From contig CBDCMR010000003.1 in the NCBI GenBank assembly GCA_965219035.1, forward strand, positions 930,001 to 994,000: a stretch of 64,000 nt of DNA, in the 5' to 3' direction. The stretch's first letter is position 1; every line of letters begins with the position of its first letter. The notes under the pieces are model-generated. The model had not been told where the DNA came from, did no database searches, and saw only the letters and a list, made by a program, of their open reading frames with translations. This DNA is from CBDCKN01 sp965219035 (GTDB lineage: Bacteria > Gemmatimonadota > Gemmatimonadetes > Longimicrobiales > Gaopeijiaceae). Below are positions 52,823-61,598 of the stretch, in pieces. Position numbers and translations under genes: made by a program.

Positions 52823-53569
52823 ATGAGAGGTGTGATCCTCGGTTTCACGGGCCTTATCCTGATCGCCGTTCCCGCTCATGGGCAGGAGAAGAGCTGGTCG
52901 GCCAAGACTGAGCTGGGGGCGAATGTCTTCTTCGGCAACACCAGTCAGTTGGCAATAACCACCTCCCTCTCGGGGACTCTGGAGCGGGGCAGCCTCGGTC
53001 TGGCCGGCCGGACCACCTTCGCGTATGGGGAGGCCAGCACTGCGGAGGGTGACAACTTCGTGAACAAGCGGGCGTGGGACGCGGCTCTGGACGTGAACTT
53101 CGATCCGGGGAGCGCCCTGAACGGCTTCGTGCGGGGGAGGATCGAATCGATCTTCGAGAAGAAGATCGACCTCCGTTACAACACCGGTGCCGGTGCGCGG
53201 TACCAGTTCGGATCCGGCGATGACACGCAGGCCGAGCTGAGCCTCGCCGTGATCGCCGAGAAGACGATTCCGCGTGAAGGTGCCGGCGAAGAGGAGGGCG
53301 TGGTCGGGAAGTGGTCGGCCCGGTTCAAGCTCGTCAGGAGTGCCGGCGGGGGTCGGCTACGATTCGAGAGCGACACCGCGTATGAGCCCGAGGCGTCGGA
53401 CCTCTCCGTCTATACCCTGACATCCCGCAACAGCTTCGCACTCCGGCTCAACGAACGGATCGCCGTGCAGCTCTCCTTTGTGGACGCGTTCGATACCGAG
53501 GCCGTCGACCGCGGTGCCCGATCCAACAACGACGGTCAGCTCTTTTTCGGCCTGGTCGGCACATTCTGA
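52823..53569 (+). CDS. DUF481 outer-membrane beta-barrel protein
   Basis: 248 residues. A signal peptide (VILGFTGLILIAVPAHG, cleaved before QEKSW) precedes alternating strands typical of YdiY/DUF481 barrels: WSAKTELGANVFFGNTSQLA, NKRAWDAALDVNFDPGSAL, DLRYNTGAGARYQFG, and ends FFGLVGTF with the aromatic C-terminal residue used for outer-membrane insertion. The function is unknown (salt-inducible in E. coli relatives). Intact, standing alone. Confidence 0.85.
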   Translation: MRGVILGFTGLILIAVPAHGQEKSWSAKTELGANVFFGNTSQLAITTSLSGTLERGSLGLAGRTTFAYGEASTAEGDNFVNKRAWDAALDVNFDPGSALNGFVRGRIESIFEKKIDLRYNTGAGARYQFGSGDDTQAELSLAVIAEKTIPREGAGEEEGVVGKWSARFKLVRSAGGGRLRFESDTAYEPEASDLSVYTLTSRNSFALRLNERIAVQLSFVDAFDTEAVDRGARSNNDGQLFFGLVGTF

Positions 53570-53594
53570 CCGGCTCGGCTCGGCTGGCCGCCGG

Positions 53595-54473
53595 TCAGGC
53601 CTCTCCGGGCGGGAGCACGAGGGTGCCCTCCGCCACCGTCACGGCGTGTCCGATGAGATGGACCCGCTCACCCGCAACCCGCACTCGCAGCCGTCCACGG
53701 CGGCGGCCGCCCTGTCGGGCCGTGAACTCGGCTCTTCCGAGCACTCCGGCCCAGTAGGGTCCCAGCGCCGTGTGGGCTACCCCGGTCACGGGATCCTCGT
53801 CGACACCGGCCCACGGTGCGAAAACGCGTGATGCTACGTCTACCTCGTCGGTGATCGCAGCCGCTCTAGCACCTGCTTCCCCGGCGCCGCTGGCCGCTTC
53901 GCCCGGGGCCGTGACGGACAACACGATCACATCCTCACCCAGGTCGATTCCGCCCAGCGCCGAGAAGTTCGGTGCGAGCCAGTCGACGACGTCCCGGCTC
54001 GCGACCCTGACGATGTAGTTGAGGGAGCCCGACAGACAGGTGACCGCCTCCGTGAGGCCAAGGGCCGCCAGCACGTCGTCGCGGGGCTCGACCACCGTGC
54101 ACTCGTCCGACGGAAAGTCGAGGCGTAGGGCCCTGTCCGGGTCGACGTGGACGATCACAAGACCACTTGCGGAGCTGAAGCGGTAGGGAGGGGTGTGGCC
54201 TAACGACCGGAGCACGTGTCCGCTGGCGAGGGTGGCGTGGCCGCAGAGGGGAACCTCCGTTGTCGGAGTGAACCAGCGGAGTCGACGTACGCCGGAGTCA
54301 TCGGGAGCCTCGACGAAGGCGGTCTCGGAGAGGTTCATCTCCGAGGCCACCGCCTGCATGGCGTGAGGGCTCAAAGGCCGTTCGACGACGCAGACAGCGG
54401 CGGGGTTTCCTTGATAGGGCGCGTCCGCAAAGGCGTCGACCTGCCGGTAAAGGAGTCCGACCTGCTTCGACAC
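53595..54473 (-). CDS. PhzF-family isomerase-like protein
   Basis: About 292 residues from GTG 54473 (the frame to 54509 enters a repeat element). YRQVDAFADAPYQGNPAAVC is the family N-terminus with the loop that contains the catalytic region; MNLSETAFVEAP carries the catalytic Glu, and PLCGHATLASGHVL is the second signature. VTGVAHTALGPYWA marks the C-terminal half of the tandem diaminopimelate-epimerase-like fold. Substrates of non-phenazine members are unknown. Confidence 0.88.
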   Translation of the reverse strand: MSKQVGLLYRQVDAFADAPYQGNPAAVCVVERPLSPHAMQAVASEMNLSETAFVEAPDDSGVRRLRWFTPTTEVPLCGHATLASGHVLRSLGHTPPYRFSSASGLVIVHVDPDRALRLDFPSDECTVVEPRDDVLAALGLTEAVTCLSGSLNYIVRVASRDVVDWLAPNFSALGGIDLGEDVIVLSVTAPGEAASGAGEAGARAAAITDEVDVASRVFAPWAGVDEDPVTGVAHTALGPYWAGVLGRAEFTARQGGRRRGRLRVRVAGERVHLIGHAVTVAEGTLVLPPGEA

Positions 54474-54484
54474 GGGGCCAGCTC

Positions 54485-54520
54485 CTAGTGTGGTGTCCCA
54501 CTTCGGCAACGGAACACTAG
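54485..54520. repeat. Repeat family B, 36-bp minimal copy
   Basis: CTAGTGTGGTGTCCCACTTC...GGAACACTAG: the outer CTAGTGT/ACACTAG ends and the CTTCGGCAACGG core of family B with the interior deleted. The TAG stop of the VWA gene (54517-54519) lies inside its right end. Confidence 0.65.
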
Positions 54521-55809
54521 GCGATATTCCGCCGCTTCCGCCGCATGAAGTCCATCATGATGTACTGCCCGAGGGTCTGGGTCGAAGTGAAGTACGCCTT
54601 CCCCCGGGCGATCTCGGACACCTTCTGGATGAACTGCACGAGGTACGGGTCCTGGGCCAGCATGAACGTGTTGATCAGGATCCCGGCCCGGCGGCACGCC
54701 GAGACCTCGCGGAACGTCTCCCGTAGGATATGCTGGTCCATTCCGCCGGAGTTCTTGTAGATCTGCCCGTCGGGCATTGTGATGGCGCTGGGCTTCCCGT
54801 CGGTGATCATGATGATCTGGCGCATGTCCTTCTTCTGCGCCTTCAAGATGTTCCGAGCCAGCAGCAGCGCTCCGGCCGTATTAGTGTGGAAGGGGCCCAC
54901 CTGGGCCTTGGCCAGCTGGCTCAGGGGAATCTCCTCGGCCACGTCTCCGAAGGTGACCACGCTCAAGGAGTCACCCGGGAACTGCGTGCGGATAAGGTGG
55001 GAGAGCGCCAGCGCCACCCGCTTGGCCGGCGTGAAGCGATCCTCGCCATAGAGGATCATGGAGTGGGAGATGTCCAGCATGAGCACCGTAGCGCACGACG
55101 ACCGATACTCGGCCTGGTGCACCATGAGGTCCTCGTACTCCAGGTTGAGCGGCACGCCGATTCCCTCCCGCTCGATGGCGCTCTTCAGCGTGGCCGGCAC
55201 GTCGAGGTTGAGGGTGTCACCGAACTCGTAGGGCTTGCTCGAAGCGTCCGCCTCCACGCCCGTTGCGAGGTGAGGCGTCTCGTGAGAACCGAGACTGGAC
55301 TGACCCAGCGCCGAGAGGAGATTCCTTAGCGCTCGGTATCCCAGGAAGTCCATTCCCTTTTGCGTGAGGTTGAACTGCACGTGCTGGGCCGCCTCCCGCG
55401 CCTCGTCGACCTCCCCCATTCCGGTGACGTCCTGCACCGTTCCCGGCATGGTCGGGGCCCCGTTCTCCAGCGTAATGTATCCCTCGTCCACCATGCGCTG
55501 GATGAGGTCGTCCAGAAGATCCGCGATCTGCTGCTGAACGGCCTCGTCGCCCTCGCCATCACCCCGGAGCTCGTTGATCATCTCGGGCGTGAGCTGGCCA
55601 CTCTCCATGAGTGCCTTCAGAAGCGCGTTCTTGAGCGACTCCATGGAGTCGGTGTCCTCGAGCCCGGACCATCCCCAATAGGGATGGTAGTTGGGTCCAC
55701 CCGCGAACCCCCCGCTCAACAAGAAGTCCGACAGGAACTCCATGAGGTTCTCGAGGTTCAGGGCGTCGAGCCAGCGGCCCCGATACTTGGTGTAGGTCGT
55801 GAAACGCAT
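54517..55809 (-). CDS. VWA-domain protein (MoxR-partner type)
   Basis: 430 residues from ATG 55809. The N-terminal half is helical (FLSDFLLSGGFAGGPNYHPY, IADLLDDLIQRMVDEGYITL). The von Willebrand A domain begins at about residue 243 with the metal-ion-dependent adhesion site VLMLDISHSMILYGEDRF (DxSxS), then NTAGALLLARNILKAQ and IIMITDGKPSAI. Such proteins work with MoxR-type AAA ATPases as cofactor-insertion chaperones; one is encoded at 56963 on the same strand, with mutY between on the opposite strand. Its stop codon is supplied by a repeat element. Confidence 0.85.
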   Translation of the reverse strand: MRFTTYTKYRGRWLDALNLENLMEFLSDFLLSGGFAGGPNYHPYWGWSGLEDTDSMESLKNALLKALMESGQLTPEMINELRGDGEGDEAVQQQIADLLDDLIQRMVDEGYITLENGAPTMPGTVQDVTGMGEVDEAREAAQHVQFNLTQKGMDFLGYRALRNLLSALGQSSLGSHETPHLATGVEADASSKPYEFGDTLNLDVPATLKSAIEREGIGVPLNLEYEDLMVHQAEYRSSCATVLMLDISHSMILYGEDRFTPAKRVALALSHLIRTQFPGDSLSVVTFGDVAEEIPLSQLAKAQVGPFHTNTAGALLLARNILKAQKKDMRQIIMITDGKPSAITMPDGQIYKNSGGMDQHILRETFREVSACRRAGILINTFMLAQDPYLVQFIQKVSEIARGKAYFTSTQTLGQYIMMDFMRRKRRNIA

Positions 55810-55869
55810 AGTCACCGAACGGTAAGAAGACGTCCTACCCTCCATCAAGAGTAGTGGAGGGATGATCGG

Positions 55870-56973
55870 GTGGCCAATGGGCCTCACTGGGCCGGCCACG
55901 ACCTGCCGTGGAGGGAGAGCAGGGACCCGTACCGGGTGTGGGTCTCGGAGATCATGCTGCAGCAGACGCGCGTGGACACTGCCGCTCCGTACTACCTGCG
56001 CTGGATGGAGCGCTTCCCGTCCGTGACGGAGCTGGCGGACGCGGATGAGGAAGCCGTGCTGAAGGCCTGGGAAGGCCTGGGATACTACTCCCGAGCTCGT
56101 AACCTTCATCGCTCTGCGCTCATCGTGAGGGAGCACCTGAACGGTGTGCTTCCGGACAACGCCTGCGGCTTGCGGGAGCTTCCAGGCATCGGTGAGTACA
56201 GCGCCGGCGCTATCGCCAGCATCGCCTACGGCGAGGCGAGGCCGGCCGTCGACGGCAACGCCCGGCGTGTGATCTCCCGCCTGTTCGATCTGGCCAAGCC
56301 CTCGGCCGCCGAGCTTCGAGAGAGGGCCGAGGAGATCCTCGACGGGCGCCGACCGGGCGACTGGAATCAGGCGATCATGGAGCTGGGCGCCACCATCTGT
56401 CTTCCCCGGTCACCAATGTGTCAGGAGTGCCCCATCGCGGAGCACTGCCGGGCCCGGACATTGGGGACGCAGGAGGTGAGGCCCGTGGCGAAGCAGCGGC
56501 CCCGTGTGCGAGAGGCGTCGTTCGCGGTGCTGATTGCCGTGAGCGGCGCAGGGGAGCTTCTTCTGACGAGGCGGCCGTCGGACGGACTCCTGGGTGGGCT
56601 CTGGGAATTCCCATCGGTGGAGCTCGAGGTCCCCGACGACCTGGAGGAGGCCTGCCGAAGGGTGGCGGAGACCTGGAGCGTCGAGCTGCCGCCGCCGGGG
56701 CCGCAGTGGAGGCCTCTCCAACACGTGAGACATGTCTTCAGTCATCTGAAAGCTGTGTACCGACCCGTGCTCGTGTGCGACACATGCGGGGGCCCGGCGG
56801 GTGAGGTCCATGAGAGTCCGGATGGTGAGACCGGGGCCGCCGATCGCCCGTGGCGCTGGGCCAAGCCCCATCAGGTATCGACGATGCCGGTACCGGTGGC
56901 GCAGAGGAAAGTCCTCGGACTGGCCCTTGGGGAACTGGCCGGACTGCGCGCGGAGTCCAGCGCTACGCGCTGA
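55870..56973 (+). CDS. mutY: A/G-specific adenine glycosylase MutY
   Basis: 367 residues from a GTG. The enzyme removes adenine mispaired with 8-oxoguanine. WRESRDPYRVWVSEIMLQQT with the catalytic Glu region, the helix-hairpin-helix ELPGIGEYSAGAIASIAYG, the catalytic Asp in AVDGNARRVISR, and the 4Fe-4S ligands C-x6-C-x2-C-x5-C (CLPRSPMCQECPIAEHC) are all present. The C-terminal Nudix-like domain for 8-oxoG recognition follows (FAVLIAV..., GGLWEFPSVEL). Its 3' end overlaps the convergent AAA gene by 11 bp. Confidence 0.95.
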   Translation: MANGPHWAGHDLPWRESRDPYRVWVSEIMLQQTRVDTAAPYYLRWMERFPSVTELADADEEAVLKAWEGLGYYSRARNLHRSALIVREHLNGVLPDNACGLRELPGIGEYSAGAIASIAYGEARPAVDGNARRVISRLFDLAKPSAAELRERAEEILDGRRPGDWNQAIMELGATICLPRSPMCQECPIAEHCRARTLGTQEVRPVAKQRPRVREASFAVLIAVSGAGELLLTRRPSDGLLGGLWEFPSVELEVPDDLEEACRRVAETWSVELPPPGPQWRPLQHVRHVFSHLKAVYRPVLVCDTCGGPAGEVHESPDGETGAADRPWRWAKPHQVSTMPVPVAQRKVLGLALGELAGLRAESSATR

Positions 56974-58432
56974 TGCCCCCAAAGGGATCGAAGCCCTTAT
57001 AGCCTTTTCCGGGAGAAGGTTCGTGGCGAGCCCGCACGTAGCCGCCGCTCATGGATCGGCCGATCCGCCTCTCTGCCACCAGAGCCTCGAGGACGAGCTC
57101 ACAGGCCCCGGCCCGGCATCCGTCGGAGCAGGACTTCGGCGCCAGCCCGACGTGCTCCACGAGCTGGAGGAGGCTGGGCACCAGCTCGAATCCCTGAACG
57201 CATGCCTCCGCCGAGCTGTCGGCGCCCACCTGTAGAACGCCTCCCATCTCGAAGTACTCGACGATCTCCTCGACGTCCGCCCCGCCGGCCTTGGCCTGGA
57301 AGACCTCGTTGGCCGCCGCGCTGATGAGCTCTCGGGCGATGCGGTCCGAGCCGTGCAGCTCACCCTCGTACTCGAGCTCCAGCTTTCCGGTGATGGCCGG
57401 GAGGGATCCGTAGATGTCGCCGAGACGTGGCACGGCCCTCTCCTCCTTCAGCGTGAGCGCCCTCTGCTCGGCTGAGGAGACAACGCTCTCCAGCACAGCG
57501 ATGGGCATGCGTTGGCTCACGCCGGAGCGCTGGTCGATGCGCTTGTCTTTCCGCCCGAGGAAAGCGATCCGCTCCACGACCTCGGCGACGAAGTCCGGAA
57601 CCTCGATCTCGACGCAGCTCCGATCCAGCCAGGCTTCCTGATTCGTGATGTCCATGCCCACCGACACCTCGAGGGGGTAGTGCGTCTGGATCTCCGCACC
57701 GATGCGGTCCTTCAGGGGCGTGATGATCTTTCCCCGGGCCGTGTAGTCCTCCGGGTTGGCGGTGAAGACGAGGAAGACGTCCAGGGGCAGGCGAATGGGA
57801 TAGCCCTTCACCTGCACGTCGCCTTCCTGGAGGATGTTGAAGAGCCCCACCTGGATCTTTCCGGCTAGATCCGGTAGCTCGTTGACCGCGAAAATGCCCC
57901 GGTTCGCTCTGGGGAGGAGCCCGTAGTGGATGGTCAGCTCGTCCGCCAGGATGTGACCGCCGCGGGCCGCCTTGATGGGATCCACATCCCCGACGATGTC
58001 GGCGATGGTGACGTCGGGGGTGGCGAGCTTCTCCACGAAACGGTATTCACGGGTGACCCACGCCACCGGAGCCTCATCCCGCTCCGCCTCGAGGAGGGTG
58101 CGCGCATACTTCGAGATGGGCCGGAGGGGGTCGTCGTTGATCTCGCTCCCCTCCAGGATGGGCATCTCGGGATCCAGGAGGTCAAGGAGCTGCCTGAGGA
58201 TGCGGCTCTTCGCCTGGCCGCGAAGGCCGAGGAGGATGAAGTCGTGCCGGGCCAGGATCGCGTTCACGATCTGGGGGACCACACTGTCGTCGAAGCCGAC
58301 GATGCCGGGGAAAAGCGTCTCTCCGGCCTGGAGCTTGCCGATCAAGTTACGTCGCAGCTCATCCTTTACGCTCCTGGGCTCATAGCCCGACGCCTTGAGC
58401 TCTCCGAGGGTGCGGGGTCGGCTCGATGTCAT
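56963..58432 (-). CDS. MoxR/magnesium-chelatase-like AAA+ ATPase
   Basis: 489 residues from ATG 58432. The P-loop is FILLGLRGQAKSRILRQLLD, a recognised variant with Ala in place of Gly, and the Walker B/sensor region is ILADELTIHYGLL with AVNELPDLAGKIQVGLFNIL, FLVFTANPEDYTARGKII. The C-terminal part carries a helical lid and a winged-helix-like tail with a run of Cys (SCSDGCRAGACELVL). With the VWA protein at 54517 it forms the typical MoxR-VWA pair. The client is unknown. Confidence 0.85.
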   Translation of the reverse strand: MTSSRPRTLGELKASGYEPRSVKDELRRNLIGKLQAGETLFPGIVGFDDSVVPQIVNAILARHDFILLGLRGQAKSRILRQLLDLLDPEMPILEGSEINDDPLRPISKYARTLLEAERDEAPVAWVTREYRFVEKLATPDVTIADIVGDVDPIKAARGGHILADELTIHYGLLPRANRGIFAVNELPDLAGKIQVGLFNILQEGDVQVKGYPIRLPLDVFLVFTANPEDYTARGKIITPLKDRIGAEIQTHYPLEVSVGMDITNQEAWLDRSCVEIEVPDFVAEVVERIAFLGRKDKRIDQRSGVSQRMPIAVLESVVSSAEQRALTLKEERAVPRLGDIYGSLPAITGKLELEYEGELHGSDRIARELISAAANEVFQAKAGGADVEEIVEYFEMGGVLQVGADSSAEACVQGFELVPSLLQLVEHVGLAPKSCSDGCRAGACELVLEALVAERRIGRSMSGGYVRARHEPSPGKGYKGFDPFGGISA

Positions 58433-58512
58433 GCCAGCATCTCGTCCGTGGATGGTCGTGTGAGACGGAGGACCCGCACCTCCGATGCGGTGTCGAGTCG
58501 GAATCGCTAACG

Positions 58513-58538
58513 TAGTGTCCCGTTGCCGAAGTGTCTCG
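58513..58538 (+). repeat. Repeat family B, single-end copy
   Basis: TAGTGTCCCGTTGCCGAAGT followed by GTCTCG is one family B end with the start of the opposite end's motif; the rest is missing. It lies between the divergent AAA and ETF-QO genes. Confidence 0.55.
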
Positions 58539-58631
58539 TGAGCGGTTGGATACACCGGGGTCGATTCAACGGATCCCGAGATGACGATGGCCGTCCGAAC
58601 CCGGGCGGTCAGACCGATGGAAGGAGCCAGC

Positions 58632-60314
58632 ATGTCCGATCGGAGCCAGCTCACGGGGCCGGTGCGGCCGGCGAAGTACCAACCTCCTCTACCCGTGGAT
58701 CAGCTGATCCTACGGGAAGCGCCCGACTCCGAGGCTGTTCCCATGGACGTCATCTTCGTCGGCGGGGGACCCGCAGGACTCGCCGGGGCCATCGAGCTCA
58801 CCCGCCTAGTGGAGAGAGACAAGGAGGAGGGCGGGGGACTCGGCGACGTCGAGATCGCAGTGCTGGAGAAGGCCGGCCAGCTTGGGGAGCACTCCCTTTC
58901 GGGCGCAGTGGTGAACCCGCGTGCCCTACGGGAGCTCTTTCCCAAGCTCGACATGAGCGAGCTCCCCCTCAGGGGACCGGTCACAAAGGAGTCGGTCTAT
59001 TTCCTCACGGAGGGCAAGTCCGTGCGGATACCCACACCTCCCACGATGAGAAACCACGGGAACCAGCTGGCGTCGATCTGTGAGCTCGTCCGCTGGCTCG
59101 GGGAGCAGGCCGAAGGGCTGGGGGTGAACGTCTTTCCCGGCTTCGCCGTGGGCGGACTGCTCGTGGAGGGCGACCAGGTCATCGGTGTGCGCACGACGGC
59201 CTCGGGACTGGATCGGGACGGACAGCCCGGGGGCAGCGACTACATGCCTCCCATGGACCTGACCGCGCAGGTTACCGTTCTCGCGGAGGGCACACGGGGA
59301 TCCCTGACGCAGGCGTTCATGGAGTGGCAGGAGATCGGGGGCGAGAATCCCCAGATCTATGCCCTGGGGGTGAAGGAGCTGTGGGAGACTAAGGAGCCCC
59401 TCGATCGCGTGATCCACACCATGGGTTGGCCGCTTCCGGGCGACGCCTTCGGGGGCAGCTTCATGTATCCCCTGGAGGACAACCTGGTCTCGCTGGGGTT
59501 GGTGGTCGGTCTCGACTACCGGGATGCGCGCTTCGATGTCCACGCGGTCTTTCAGCGCATGAAGCTGCATCCGCTCTTCAAGCCCTACCTGGAGGGTGGG
59601 GAGATGGTGGAGTGGGGGGCGAAGACCATTCCCGAAGGCGGATACTACTCGGTGCCGGCCCAGCGACACGGTGCGGGCGTCTGTATCGTCGGCGACTCCG
59701 CAGGGTACGTCGATGTGCCGTCGCTGAAGGGGATCCACTACGCCATGGACTCGGGCATGCTCGCCGCCCGGGCCATCTTCAAGGCGCTCAAAGAGGGGGA
59801 CGTGTCGGAGAACGGGCTCCGCTCCTACACCGACTCCATCGACGCCAGCTACATCATGAAGGATCTCCGGAGGACACGGAACCTCCGCCTCGCCTTCAAG
59901 AAGGGCTTCTTCGGTGGCGTGATGCGAGCCGGCCTCATGACCGTCTCCGGCGGTGCGCTCCTGGGTGGCAAGATCACGGTCTCGGAAGACCTCGGCGAGG
60001 CTCGCGTCCTCGGCAACGGGGGTCCGGGAGTACAGCCGGACGGGAAGCTCACCTTCAGCAAGGTCGACGCGGTCTACAAGGCGGGGAACCAGACCCGCGA
60101 CGACATCCCGAGCCATCTGATCGTCGGTCGCGAGGTGAGCCCCGAAGCAGCCGAGATGTACGTGCACATGTGCCCTGCGGGCGTCTACGAGCGGGACGGC
60201 GACGAGCTTCGGGTCAACGCCCCAAACTGCGTCGACTGCAAGGCCACCGACGTGCTTGGTCCTCGATGGACCGCTCGTGAGGGGGGGAGCGGTCCGGCCT
60301 ACAGGCGCATGTAG
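58632..60314 (+). CDS. Electron transfer flavoprotein-ubiquinone oxidoreductase
   Basis: 560 residues from ATG 58632, with GGAAGGAG six bases upstream. It passes electrons from ETF to quinone at the membrane. FAD site: DVIFVGGGPAGLAGAIEL; family motifs EHSLSGAVVNPRAL, GGSFMYPLEDN, GDSAGYVDVPSLKGIHYAMD and GYYSVPAQRHGAGVCIVGD. The Fe-S end reads HMCPAGVYE and NAPNCVDCKATDVL. Known members have NC..CK.CD, so the fourth cluster ligand is Thr here. The end EGGSGPAYRRM is the usual terminus. No etfAB genes are in the window. Confidence 0.92.
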   Translation: MSDRSQLTGPVRPAKYQPPLPVDQLILREAPDSEAVPMDVIFVGGGPAGLAGAIELTRLVERDKEEGGGLGDVEIAVLEKAGQLGEHSLSGAVVNPRALRELFPKLDMSELPLRGPVTKESVYFLTEGKSVRIPTPPTMRNHGNQLASICELVRWLGEQAEGLGVNVFPGFAVGGLLVEGDQVIGVRTTASGLDRDGQPGGSDYMPPMDLTAQVTVLAEGTRGSLTQAFMEWQEIGGENPQIYALGVKELWETKEPLDRVIHTMGWPLPGDAFGGSFMYPLEDNLVSLGLVVGLDYRDARFDVHAVFQRMKLHPLFKPYLEGGEMVEWGAKTIPEGGYYSVPAQRHGAGVCIVGDSAGYVDVPSLKGIHYAMDSGMLAARAIFKALKEGDVSENGLRSYTDSIDASYIMKDLRRTRNLRLAFKKGFFGGVMRAGLMTVSGGALLGGKITVSEDLGEARVLGNGGPGVQPDGKLTFSKVDAVYKAGNQTRDDIPSHLIVGREVSPEAAEMYVHMCPAGVYERDGDELRVNAPNCVDCKATDVLGPRWTAREGGSGPAYRRM

Positions 60315-60350
60315 CGTCCGTCGGAGTCCGCGACTTCAGCTCGGGTCCGA

Positions 60351-60441
60351 GTGTCCCGTTACCAAAATGTCTCGGCCAGTCGAGGACACGGTGCGTCCGA
60401 CCCTCTTGGTGGCTCGCGAACTTCGGCAACGGAACACTAGA
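60351..60441. repeat. MITE-like element, repeat family B, 91-bp copy
   Basis: It begins AGTGTCCCGTTACCAAAATG and ends CTTCGGCAACGGAACACTAG, its reverse-complement partner. The interior matches the 52101 copy in inverted orientation but without the extra 75 bp. The TAG stop of the Nudix gene (60437-60439) lies in its right end. Confidence 0.75.
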
Positions 60442-61291
60442 TGATCTCCGGGATCCTCAGACCAATCCCGTCAGGGGTGCGGATCAGTCGGGGCAGTACG
60501 CTCGGTATGGAGCGCCGGCGGAACTCCTTCAGGATCTCGGACGCCGTAGGGAAATCCGTCAGCGACTCCAGCGTCTTGATGGTGGAGAACACCATGGGAA
60601 GAGAGCCCTCTGCGGTCCTCTTCAGCGCCCCCGCAGGGGTGATCCAGATCGCTTCCAGCATCTCGGCGGCGTGGATGGCGGGCTCGGCCTCGGGTGCCAC
60701 CTCCGCAGCGAAGAAGCGCGTGTCGTAGCGCCGGGGCTCGGCTATCGGAGTGATCCAGTGGCCGATGTACTCCATGGCCGCGTCGTCGATGAGCGCATCG
60801 AGATCCTCCAGAGCCTGCGCGAAGGAGCATCCCTCATCCAGGAGGCGGTTCCGGACCTCGCGAACGCTCGAGGAGGCCGCGGCGGTGGGCAACGGGTCGC
60901 CGCCGGCACTATGGCCCACCAGGATGCCGGTCTCCTCGAACGCCTCCCTGAGAGCGGCCAGGTAGTAGGCGGCGGCCGGTGGGCTGGCGTCGCGGAGTCC
61001 CATCCGCTCCGCCGCCCCTTCCATGGTGAGGCTCGCCGTCCGGCTCATGACGACGGGGTCCGCGTCCTCCGCGTTGACCCGTCCGCCGGGGAAGACGTAC
61101 GCCCCCGGCACGAAGCCCGCGCTGTGGACACGCTTCAGGAGCAGGACTTCGACGCCCTCGTCCGCGTCCCGCATGAGAACCACCGTGGCCGCTGGACGAG
61201 CGGGAGCGGGGCTCGAAGGGGGATCGTCGATCCTCTCGGCGATCCCCCTCGGTAGTTGGTCCTCCGGAACAAAGATGTCAGGGTCGTCCAT
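60437..61291 (-). CDS. Nudix hydrolase family protein
   Basis: 284 residues. The Nudix fold is shown by RPAATVVLMRDADEGVEVLL, GAYVFPGGRVNAEDAD and the catalytic helix ALREAFEETGILVG, which matches REx2EExG. The N- and C-terminal extensions fit the NUDT19/acyl-CoA diphosphatase-like group. The ATG is immediately preceded in frame by TGA, and a repeat element begins two bases upstream of the start, so its promoter must lie in or beyond that element. No good ribosome site is visible. Confidence 0.85.
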   Translation of the reverse strand: MDDPDIFVPEDQLPRGIAERIDDPPSSPAPARPAATVVLMRDADEGVEVLLLKRVHSAGFVPGAYVFPGGRVNAEDADPVVMSRTASLTMEGAAERMGLRDASPPAAAYYLAALREAFEETGILVGHSAGGDPLPTAAASSSVREVRNRLLDEGCSFAQALEDLDALIDDAAMEYIGHWITPIAEPRRYDTRFFAAEVAPEAEPAIHAAEMLEAIWITPAGALKRTAEGSLPMVFSTIKTLESLTDFPTASEILKEFRRRSIPSVLPRLIRTPDGIGLRIPEII

Positions 61292-61293
61292 TC

Positions 61294-61598
61294 AGAAGGC
61301 TGATGAAGAAGTACAGCGGGTCGCGTTGCGGATGCCACGGCCCCAGATCCTAGGCGGAGCGACGCCGCCATAGCCGTCGCTACGGTTAGGAGCTCCAACG
61401 ACGGAGATGGGGCCGTGCCACCGCAACCCACGAACACGTACGTTCATATCAACTATGCTGTTGGGCACAGGGTGGTTGCGCGGTTGATCCTGCGTCTCTC
61501 CTCCTCGCCGTAGCTCGGCTACGACTCGTCGTCGTTCCTTGCCTGAACGCGCGCAAGCACTCTGTGCGCGGCCCACTGTACTTCTTCATCAGCCTTCT
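61294..61598. repeat. 305-bp element with 32-bp terminal inverted repeats
   Basis: 61294-61325 (AGAAGGCTGATGAAGAAGTA...) and 61567-61598 are inverted copies identical at 30 of 32 positions. The interior has no open frame of note but contains GCTACGGTTAGGAGCTCCAA, related to the middle of the family B copy at 52101. It fills the whole gap between the Nudix and gamma-glutamyltransferase genes. Probably a non-autonomous (MITE-like) element; no matching transposase is in the window. Confidence 0.75.
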
